Shown here: positions 1-5,942 of the stretch, in pieces
How the letters are laid out: each line of letters opens with the position of its first letter
Numbering within the stretch: the first letter of the stretch is position 1
NCBI GenBank assembly: GCA_938038205.1
Contig: CALHSA010000043.1
Location: 1-7,634 of the forward strand
Reading direction: 5' to 3'
DNA: 7,634 nt
Origin: an uncultured bacterium
Lineage (GTDB): Bacteria; Bdellovibrionota_C; UBA2361; JANWWW01
Translations under genes and position numbers: made by a program
Notes under the pieces: model-generated
Told to the model about the DNA's origin: nothing
Database searches by the model: none
Seen by the model: the letters and a program-made list of their open reading frames with translations, nothing else

Positions 1-864
1 AAGAATTGAATTAAAAAATTTTTCGCTATCAGTGGTTAACGCTCCAATAATTGAACTCTTATTATGAAAAATACGAGAGAAAACAGGATCTTCGAAAATT
101 TGAGTAGTTGTAGTTGAATAAAAATAGTAAAAAATGCTTTCAGGGTAAATAATTAAGTCAGTTTTCAAACTATGATTTATCAGCTGATTAAAATCTTTAA
201 TCAGGTTGGGAATATGTTGAATTGAATGTTTATCATTAAGTGAGTGGTTAGGCTGAATAAGTGTTGCGCTTAAATTACCAATCACATTAATTGGAAAACC
301 GAGCGTTCCATAAATCTCAATCAGAATTAATAAAGTACCCACAAAAAAAGCAGATCTAAATTTTTTTTCTACCAAGAAACTAAAAAATAATGTGATTAAC
401 ATAGAAATAAAACTTGAGCCAAAAACCGAAACACTCAAGGGGATAAAATTCATCGATGAAAATAAATAAACAAGCTTCCATCTAAAAAGCTGCAAGGGAA
501 GTAACTCCCAAATAAAAATAGCCAATGAAAGAGAAAAAGATTTAAGATGAGCAAAAACTTTTACAAATAACCTTAGAAGGGTAAACGAGATAAAATTAAG
601 AAAAACAAAACCCAAAAATATCAAAAAGCTTAGCTCTCCTCCAAATCTTGTAAACTGCATTATTGTGTCTAATAACCAGATTTGCGCCAGAGTTGAAGCT
701 AACGTAAGAAAAAAAGGAAGTTTGAAAAAACTATAATGTACTAATTTACACATTGTGAATGAGAAGAGAGATGCACTTAGTAAGTTTATTAACGTTTCAA
801 AATTGTTTTTAGGGTATACATTAATGAGTAAAGATATTGATCCAAGTAGATAATAAAAAATCAC
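1..864 (-). CDS. lnt: Apolipoprotein N-acyltransferase-like protein (Lnt), 3' end beyond window
   Basis: Lnt is an inner-membrane enzyme that transfers an acyl chain from phospholipid to the N-terminal cysteine of apolipoproteins, the last step of lipoprotein maturation. The frame is open from position 879 to the left edge, with a stop just upstream at 880-882. I start it at the GTG at 862-864, which gives 288 residues; an ATG at 751-753 is a shorter alternative. Residues 1 to about 195 are very hydrophobic, with several membrane segments. Residues about 119-150 (ELLPLQLFRW onwards) resemble the Lnt stretch around its EWLR..GFPW motif, but GFPW itself is not recognisable. The nitrilase-fold domain follows: a strand with IQPNHS near residue 205 (usual Lnt form QGN), then LIIYPES with P241 and E242, matching the catalytic glutamate region of Lnt (E267 in E. 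coli), then SSIIGAL at 270-276. The catalytic Lys and Cys would lie outside the window. The start is 5 bp past the eno stop, so the two genes are probably co-transcribed. A different membrane-bound carbon-nitrogen hydrolase is possible. Confidence 0.82.
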   Translation of the reverse strand, partial: MIFYYLLGSISLLINVYPKNNFETLINLLSASLFSFTMCKLVHYSFFKLPFFLTLASTLAQIWLLDTIMQFTRFGGELSFLIFLGFVFLNFISFTLLRLFVKVFAHLKSFSLSLAIFIWELLPLQLFRWKLVYLFSSMNFIPLSVSVFGSSFISMLITLFFSFLVEKKFRSAFFVGTLLILIEIYGTLGFPINVIGNLSATLIQPNHSLNDKHSIQHIPNLIKDFNQLINHSLKTDLIIYPESIFYYFYSTTTTQIFEDPVFSRIFHNKSSIIGALTTDSEKFFNSIL

Positions 865-869
865 ATAAA

Positions 870-2117
870 TTATATCTTTTTAAACGGTAGTGAGTATTCC
901 TGTTCAAGAATTAACAATCTATTGTATTTAACTGTTCTTTCGCCCCTACAAATAGAGCCAGTTTTGATAAACTCAGCTCCAAAACCAACTGCAAGGTCAG
1001 CGATAAAAGAATCTTCGGTATCTCCGCTACGATGACTAACTGCTACTACCAAATCACTTTTTTTTGCATACTCAATGGCCTCACAAGTTTCTGATACGCT
1101 CCCGATTTGATTTGGCTTTATTAGTACACCATTAATAAGCTTATTTCTGTGAGCACTTGATATTAGTTTAATATTAGTGCATATAAGATCATCACCAATA
1201 ATTTTTAACTTATCAGCAAATCTTAAATAAAACTCCTTCCAACCTTCTTCATCAAACTCAGAGAATGGATCTTCAATCGAGATTAAAGGATACTTAACCA
1301 AAAGTTCGCCATAGATACTGATTAGATCCTGAGTTGAGTACTCCCCCGTTCCGCTTTTTCTAAATTTGTACACTCCATCTTTGTAAAATTCAGAGGCAGC
1401 AACGTCTAATCCCAGACTTATTTCTTTCCCGGGCACAAATCCAGATGCTTCAATTGCACCGATGATTAGGTTCAGAGCTTCTTCAGTTGATGAAATATTT
1501 GGAGCAAATCCACCCTCATCTCCTACGTTAGTTGAGAAGCCTCGATCTTTTATTAAATTTTTTAAGGTCATTATAACCTCACTAGCTGCCCGAACAGCCT
1601 CCCTAAAGGAGTTAAAACCATGGGGAACAATCATAAACTCCTGAAAATCCAATCGGTTATCAGCATGAACCCCACCATTAATGACATTGATTAATGGTAT
1701 AGGGAGAGACCCATCAACACCAAATAGTTGCCAAAGATCTACACCTTTATTAGCCGCAAACGCTTTCGCAAAAGCCATGCTAACAGCCAAAATCGCATTA
1801 GCTCCTAATCTACTCTTGTTTTCAGTTCCATCTAAGCTATTTAAAAACTCGTCAATTTCTTTCTGGCTTTCCCACTCTTTTCCAACTATTTCCGGTGCGA
1901 TAACAGCGTTTATGTTTTCAACAGCCTTTAATACTCCTAGACCTCTAAATCTACCCTTGTCATTGTCTCTTAGCTCCAAAGCTTCTCTCGATCCAGTTGA
2001 TGCTCCACTAGGCACGATAGCCAAAAAAGCACCTTCTTGAGAGAACACTTTACAAGCTACAGTCGGGCGCCCTCTAGAATCAAATAACTCAAACCCTACT
2101 ATTTTCTTTATTTTCAT
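870..2117 (-). CDS. eno: Enolase (phosphopyruvate hydratase)
   Basis: Enolase interconverts 2-phosphoglycerate and phosphoenolpyruvate in glycolysis and gluconeogenesis; it is cytoplasmic and needs magnesium. At 415 residues it is slightly shorter than the usual 425-435. Family landmarks appear in order: the mobile loop PSGASTG (36-42), H151 in HADN, the catalytic acid region GDEGG with E201, metal ligands D238 (LGLD), E282 (IEDP) and D309 (GDDL), catalytic K334 in the signature LIKPNQIGS, SHRSG with H362, R363 and S364, and K385 in IKTGS. All residues expected for activity are present, so I infer a working enzyme. Oddities are Arg in place of the usual Asn in DSRGNPT (residues 13-19), Asp in place of Glu in SGETED (D366), and LDF instead of VDI after HADN. 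The ATG at 2115-2117 has no visible Shine-Dalgarno sequence. An ftsB-like gene lies head-to-head 31 bp away, and an lnt-like gene follows after 5 bp. Confidence 0.98.
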   Translation of the reverse strand: MKIKKIVGFELFDSRGRPTVACKVFSQEGAFLAIVPSGASTGSREALELRDNDKGRFRGLGVLKAVENINAVIAPEIVGKEWESQKEIDEFLNSLDGTENKSRLGANAILAVSMAFAKAFAANKGVDLWQLFGVDGSLPIPLINVINGGVHADNRLDFQEFMIVPHGFNSFREAVRAASEVIMTLKNLIKDRGFSTNVGDEGGFAPNISSTEEALNLIIGAIEASGFVPGKEISLGLDVAASEFYKDGVYKFRKSGTGEYSTQDLISIYGELLVKYPLISIEDPFSEFDEEGWKEFYLRFADKLKIIGDDLICTNIKLISSAHRNKLINGVLIKPNQIGSVSETCEAIEYAKKSDLVVAVSHRSGDTEDSFIADLAVGFGAEFIKTGSICRGERTVKYNRLLILEQEYSLPFKKI

Positions 2118-2148
2118 ACAACATCGATTATTTTAAACTTTTAAAAGA
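2118..2148. other. 31-bp divergent gap between eno and the ftsB-like gene
   Basis: This is the only space between the two divergent starts. It is nearly all A and T. A TAAAAT hexamer on the minus strand (2135 to 2130) could be a -10 element for eno, but I see no matching -35 element. If real, it would put the transcript start about 5 bases before the eno ATG, so the mRNA would be almost leaderless. For the plus strand, no convincing promoter is visible. Any full promoter for either gene must extend into the coding region of its neighbour. Confidence 0.35.
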
Positions 2149-2421
2149 GTGAGAAAAATAATTTTGTTTTTGTCATTGCCTTTACTTATATCACTCTGCA
2201 CCATTGTTAATGTTCGTCAAAAAAATCTTAAAAATTTAGCACAAGAGAATTTTTACAAACTTATATCATTAAAATTCGAAAACTATAAATTGAAGAAATC
2301 ATTGGCAAAAATAAACTTTATAAAATCAGACTCGACAACTACTTCAAAAGGAAAAGAGCTTTTAGTTCGACGCTTTCTTGATCTCAGAAGAAATAATGAA
2401 ATCTATTTGAAATTTAATTAA
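2149..2421 (+). CDS. ftsB: FtsB/DivIC-like septum formation protein (small, diverged)
   Basis: FtsB (DivIC in Gram-positives) is a small single-pass membrane protein that joins FtsL and FtsQ in the division complex. This 90-residue product has the right build: two basic residues, a membrane segment at about 4-22, then a charged, probably helical stretch (about 23-60) and a short C-terminal box. Residues 69-89 (from KELLVRR to IYLKF) align without gaps to the E. coli FtsB box ending GETFYRL, sharing R74, L77, R81, E84, an aromatic at 86 and a basic residue at 88. Gene neighbourhood also supports the call, since ftsB commonly sits beside eno, though usually on the same strand and downstream of it. 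Here it is divergent from eno. The GTG at 2149 is the first possible start after an in-frame stop at 2134-2136, and no Shine-Dalgarno is seen. Its stop overlaps the convergent glycosyltransferase gene. The heptad pattern is weak, so a different small membrane protein is possible. Confidence 0.62.
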   Translation: MRKIILFLSLPLLISLCTIVNVRQKNLKNLAQENFYKLISLKFENYKLKKSLAKINFIKSDSTTTSKGKELLVRRFLDLRRNNEIYLKFN

Positions 2422-2426
2422 TTTTC
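2409..2426. repeat. Near-perfect 18-bp palindrome over two convergent stop codons
   Basis: Eight of nine base pairs match about a centre at 2417/2418; only 2413/2422 mismatches. The core TTAATTAA (2414-2421) is exactly the overlap of the two genes and supplies a TAA stop on each strand. It is nearly all A and T, has no loop and lacks a G+C stem, so it does not look like a rho-independent terminator. The symmetry may simply follow from two TAA stops facing each other. Confidence 0.6.
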
Positions 2427-4234
2427 TTTACCTTGATTCCGATAAGTCTATCTTCAGGGATGTAATATTTTGTTGGGTTAAGAATATCTCTAACAAAAAA
2501 TATTGGGTTATTACACGGAATCTCTTTGATATCGATTAACATTCTCTTGTAAACAATAAATTCACGTTTCAAATGATCGCAAATAAACCGTATTAAATTT
2601 GGTTTAGGATGTGGATTCTCAAACATTAAGGTCATCTCTTGGGAGGTGAGTAGTTCTGTAAAAGGTTCTTGGATGATACACCAACTCTCACAAGCATTTA
2701 AATCTTTCTTTTTTAATCTATCCTTCTTAATTAAATGCTCTAAATATTTGGAATAATTAACCTCAAATATCAAGAATGGAGGATTAAATATCGGAATATT
2801 TAGCGACGAAAAAAGTTTTTTTTCTGGAAATTCAAGGGTCTCTTTTCTCCCAAAAAAGAAAATTTTTGGTTCAAAAAAATCAATTTTCTTTGCATTCTCA
2901 AAATCTCTAAAAATCACATAACGCCCCCCTTCAGAGGCAATTTTTTCATAAGAAAAATTTTTCTCATCAAAAACCTCTACATAATAATGCCTCTGAGTTT
3001 TAGCCCTGTTACAAATTTGCCCACTTAAAAAAGTTTTCTGATTCGACTGTTTAAGCCATTCATCAAGAATCTTACGTGAATCAAAACATGTCAGGTCTGA
3101 AAACAAAAATCTGATCGAAAAAATCGGAAGATGTAACGCGGAAATAATTAAAATAGATCTAGCTCTTTTAGCTCTTGAAATGGTGTCAATCCCAAGAATG
3201 GCGGCAAAATGTAAAGCAGGAATTAATGGGAAGAAATTTCTGTAAAAAAGTTGCCTAAAAACTGACATTTCCAAAAAATACATTAGTGAGATACCTACTA
3301 TTGTAATTACATAGATTCTCGTTGTTTTTTGAACCAAACTTATGCCTAATCCTAAAATAACATATAAAGGCAAATTGCTTTGAATCCACAAAAAGTTAAG
3401 CCACAATCTCTGCAAAAATGGAACATCTACCGCTTTTCTGTAATGTGTAATTTGAACCGTAATGTCATCAATAAAATGCCTATAATTCAAAAAAATAAAA
3501 GGGTTAACTAAACAAAAAGATAAAAAAATAATTGATACTATTTTAATGCTCAAAAACCAGGGGTTTTTACTAGTGAAAGATAATATAATCGGGACCAAAG
3601 CAAAAATACTAAAGTTGTACTTCGTTGCAGCCAACAAACCAGAAAAGAAGGCACTTAACATTAAAAAACGGGCATCCTTCTTTTCATAAAAGTGATATGA
3701 GGTTAAACAAACAAGACAAGCAAAAAAAAAGCCTAGAGGATCAACACTTAATTTGCAACAAAGTTGATAAAATCCGGGTGCTAAAACGGTAGAGATTGAG
3801 AATAAAAGAGCTAAAAAAAAGTTAAAGTTATATAGTATGTAAACAGAAAGTGCATAAATACCAATAAATACTAAAAAGAACGAAAAAAAACGATTTACTA
3901 AAAGAATCTCCGGAGGATTTGAAGAACACGAGAGTTCTCCTCGAACATAAGGAGAGAAGGTAACTATATTATCAAAACTTTTGAGCTTACCTAAAAAAAC
4001 CAGTGAGAAGTATGAAATTATAGTTGGAATCATTCTCATATAGAAGTGCAATGCTGGTTTATTAAAATACTCTGGATTCCATCTTCCTTGTTTAATCATT
4101 TCAATTAACTCTTTCTGATGACGCTGTTCATCCATGTCATTGAAATATGGAATTCCGCAGAAAATCGAAGGTAACGCGGAAAAGGTTGATAAAGTAAAAA
4201 TTATCAGTAAAAGAATTAGGCTTTTCTTGAACAC
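2414..4234 (-). CDS. GT39/ArnT-like polytopic membrane glycosyltransferase with extra C-terminal domain
   Basis: It probably transfers a sugar from a polyprenyl-phosphate donor to a glycan, lipid or protein on the outer face of the inner membrane. It has 606 residues. After a membrane segment (about 5-25), the first outer loop carries NDMDEQRH with D33, D35 and E36, then GRWNPEY..KPALHFYMR (50-67). This is the acidic motif and the G-W...KP-L pattern of GT-C enzymes of the PMT/ArnT type. Several membrane segments follow up to about residue 375, with AATKYNF (202-208) and RNFFPLIPA (332-340) also typical. Residues about 381-606 have no membrane segment. The part from DSRKILDEW (385-393) resembles the usual GT39 periplasmic domain; the last 90 or so residues resemble a signal-peptidase fold only remotely. 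Donor and acceptor cannot be read from the sequence. The GTG start at 4232-4234 is the first possible one, because an in-frame stop lies at 4244-4246. It lies 27 bp after the receiver gene, so it is probably in the same operon. Confidence 0.8.
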   Translation of the reverse strand: MFKKSLILLLIIFTLSTFSALPSIFCGIPYFNDMDEQRHQKELIEMIKQGRWNPEYFNKPALHFYMRMIPTIISYFSLVFLGKLKSFDNIVTFSPYVRGELSCSSNPPEILLVNRFFSFFLVFIGIYALSVYILYNFNFFLALLFSISTVLAPGFYQLCCKLSVDPLGFFFACLVCLTSYHFYEKKDARFLMLSAFFSGLLAATKYNFSIFALVPIILSFTSKNPWFLSIKIVSIIFLSFCLVNPFIFLNYRHFIDDITVQITHYRKAVDVPFLQRLWLNFLWIQSNLPLYVILGLGISLVQKTTRIYVITIVGISLMYFLEMSVFRQLFYRNFFPLIPALHFAAILGIDTISRAKRARSILIISALHLPIFSIRFLFSDLTCFDSRKILDEWLKQSNQKTFLSGQICNRAKTQRHYYVEVFDEKNFSYEKIASEGGRYVIFRDFENAKKIDFFEPKIFFFGRKETLEFPEKKLFSSLNIPIFNPPFLIFEVNYSKYLEHLIKKDRLKKKDLNACESWCIIQEPFTELLTSQEMTLMFENPHPKPNLIRFICDHLKREFIVYKRMLIDIKEIPCNNPIFFVRDILNPTKYYIPEDRLIGIKVKKIN

Positions 4235-4261
4235 CTTTATTTTTTACTCTCGAGAATATTC

Positions 4262-4585
4262 CTATTTAAGTATTAATTTTTCAAGATCAGTGGCAGTGAA
4301 TGGTTTTAACAAAAAAGGTAAGCTTTCATTTTCTATAAAATCCGCCGACATTAAAACAATTTGTTGAGAGAACTGTGACAGTTTTTTCAAGTCTTCCTCT
4401 TTAAGATGGTAATCCCCTAAACGGATATCTAATAAAATGGCGTCAAATCTTTCACTTTCAACTAAGCTTAGTCCAACTTGCAAATCATCAGTGCAAATAA
4501 CATCTATTCCAAGTAACGAGCAAAAAATTTTTATTTGTCGCTGAACTACTTCAGAATCATCAATAACTAGAAGTTTTTTTTTCAT
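4262..4585 (-). CDS. Single-domain response regulator (CheY/Spo0F-type receiver)
   Basis: This is a stand-alone receiver of 107 residues with no output domain. Receiver landmarks are the acidic pair D9-D10 in VIDDSE, the phospho-acceptor D53 in AILLDIRLGD, the switch serine S80 in VLMSAD, and K94-P95 in LLKPF. It is slightly short for a receiver (about 115-125 is usual), mainly between D53 and S80. It probably takes phosphate from the hybrid kinase two genes upstream, either as a shuttle in a phosphorelay or as a protein-binding switch acting on the HDOD partner. The ATG (4583-4585) lies inside the end of the HDOD gene with a 26-bp overlap, which suggests coupled translation. The codons after the ATG form a run of nine A on the coding strand. 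No DNA-binding region is present, so it is not itself a transcription factor. Confidence 0.93.
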   Translation of the reverse strand: MKKKLLVIDDSEVVQRQIKIFCSLLGIDVICTDDLQVGLSLVESERFDAILLDIRLGDYHLKEEDLKKLSQFSQQIVLMSADFIENESLPFLLKPFTATDLEKLILK

Positions 4586-5942
4586 TTTTTAAACTAGAGT
4601 TAATTAATGAATGAACTTCATGAATTAAAGCTTTTTCTCGGTCTGATAGTTCGAAAACATGATCCAGTCTCTCAATTTTGTCTGCATACAGCACACCAAC
4701 AGGTATATCATAATTACCAATAGGTATACAAAAAGCTGGGTAACTATCCTTAAATAATCCTGAATCTAATATCAAAGGTTTACCCAACTTTAATGCTTTA
4801 CCTAAAATATTGCTCTCACTCACCTCAAGTTGCTCAAACTCAGCTAGATTACTTGGCCTAACCCCCTCAAATATTCTAATCCTTAAAATGTTTAAATCCT
4901 TGACTTTTAAGTAAAGGATTATTCTATCAAAAGATGATTTAAATATGTCAGTTGCTAGCAGTAGAAGGGATGCAGTATTTGCATTTCGTGATATTGCCTC
5001 TTTTATGGGAATTAAAAGCTGTTCATTTTTTTCATAAAAAGCCTCGTCTGTTTTAGTGTACTTACTTTTTTTTATTTTTAAACTTTGAAGATTAACTTGA
5101 GTATAATCTTGGAACTGATCTAAACCATCAAAAGCATCATTCAGTGCTGTTTCAAGTAATTTAGAATCTTGTATACCATAAAATTCAGATATCTTATCAA
5201 AATCAATTTCTTTGTTTTCAATTACAGAGTTTGAAATGACCCTAGAGGACTCGAGTATTTGGGCTTTTTTCAGATAAGTTCGACGTGAAGTGTCAAGGGA
5301 AGCATCCGGTTCATATATTAATTTGCAAGCTTTAAGATACTGTTGGTAAATAACCGGAAGTTTTAAGTCTGCCAATATTTGAAGAGTGACGTCAATTAAA
5401 TCCTTAGAAAATAGTAGTTTAAAAGCACCCTCAAAGTCTAACTCTTTTAATTCAGCAACTTTTGCTATTTTAGATGCAATCTCAGGAAGATAGTAACAAA
5501 CTAAAATTTCTCCCAACCCTCTAAAAATACTCGCTATATAATTTACCTCGCCATTCTCCAAAGATGAGGCTATCAAGGAGCTCATTATACTTTTTTGAAG
5601 GGCTTTAGAAAGTTCATTTGATAAACTTCCTTGAGAAAATTTTGATAATATTAGCAGTGATCCGCATATATCACTAATTTGTCTTGAACCTAGAACTACG
5701 ACTGCTTCTGATACTGTTAGGATTGGCTTTACTCTGCGAAAATAGGCACTATTTACAACTGATAATATTTTTGTTCCTAAAGATGGTTCTTTTAATATTA
5801 TATCGGTCATTTGTTGAGCCGTTGAATGTGGATCATTTGCTAGTCTTTGCAATTCTGATATAGTTTTAGCAGAGGTTGGGAAATCTCCATCTTTAAGAAC
5901 GCTTTTTCTTATTACAGATATGATTTCTTCAACAGTTTTCAT
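4560..5942 (-). CDS. HDOD domain protein with C-terminal GAF domain
   Basis: HDOD domains are non-catalytic relatives of HD phosphohydrolases and act as signalling or protein-binding modules. The 460-residue product opens with an HDOD domain at about 20-215. Its hallmarks are FPTSAKTISELQRLANDP (21-38), the block KEPSLGTKILSVVNSAYF (51-68), and AVVVLGSRQI (80-89). Where a true HD enzyme carries its metal-binding residues, this protein has RGLGEILVCYYLPE (141-154). A helical linker (about 220-300) leads to a GAF-like domain at about 305-450, ending with the typical VGVLYAD (415-421). No signal peptide or membrane segment is seen, so it should be cytoplasmic. It starts in an ATGA overlap with the kinase gene and overlaps the receiver gene by 26 bp, so all three are probably translated together. 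I infer that it is the output or adaptor of the kinase pathway. The GAF ligand is unknown. Confidence 0.9.
   Translation of the reverse strand: MKTVEEIISVIRKSVLKDGDFPTSAKTISELQRLANDPHSTAQQMTDIILKEPSLGTKILSVVNSAYFRRVKPILTVSEAVVVLGSRQISDICGSLLILSKFSQGSLSNELSKALQKSIMSSLIASSLENGEVNYIASIFRGLGEILVCYYLPEIASKIAKVAELKELDFEGAFKLLFSKDLIDVTLQILADLKLPVIYQQYLKACKLIYEPDASLDTSRRTYLKKAQILESSRVISNSVIENKEIDFDKISEFYGIQDSKLLETALNDAFDGLDQFQDYTQVNLQSLKIKKSKYTKTDEAFYEKNEQLLIPIKEAISRNANTASLLLLATDIFKSSFDRIILYLKVKDLNILRIRIFEGVRPSNLAEFEQLEVSESNILGKALKLGKPLILDSGLFKDSYPAFCIPIGNYDIPVGVLYADKIERLDHVFELSDREKALIHEVHSLINSSLKNEKKTSSY
4574..4582 (-). other. A9 run in the HDOD/receiver gene overlap, possible slippage site
   Basis: On the coding strand nine consecutive A follow directly after the receiver ATG, inside the last codons of the HDOD gene. 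In the HDOD frame they span the codons before TSSY-stop; in the receiver frame they are three lysine codons. Dropping one A, adding two, or a +1 ribosomal shift would join HDOD codons to the receiver frame and produce an HDOD-GAF-receiver fusion. Runs of nine or more A are known polymerase-slippage sites in bacteria, but nothing here shows that slippage happens. Confidence 0.4.

Noticed and set aside
361-368. Run of eight T inside the lnt-like gene (AAA-AAA lysine codons on the coding strand)
   Set aside because: The frame stays open on both sides and matches Lnt throughout, so there is no sign of a frameshift.
1462-1644. 60-codon plus-strand open frame antisense to eno
   Set aside because: It lies wholly inside the enolase gene, which is fully conserved on the other strand; the product shows no domain and is explained as a shadow frame.
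1681-2040. 119-codon plus-strand open frame antisense to eno
   Set aside because: It is fully within enolase, has low complexity and no recognisable domain, and no start signal; the enolase reading is certain.
4235-4261. Short palindromes CTCGAG and GAATATTC in the receiver-GT gap
   Set aside because: They are 6 and 8 bases, expected by chance, and form no stem with a T run; not called as a terminator or operator.
4134-4367. 77-codon plus-strand open frame across the GT start and receiver end
   Set aside because: It is antisense to two supported genes and crosses their junction, with no motif or ribosome site.
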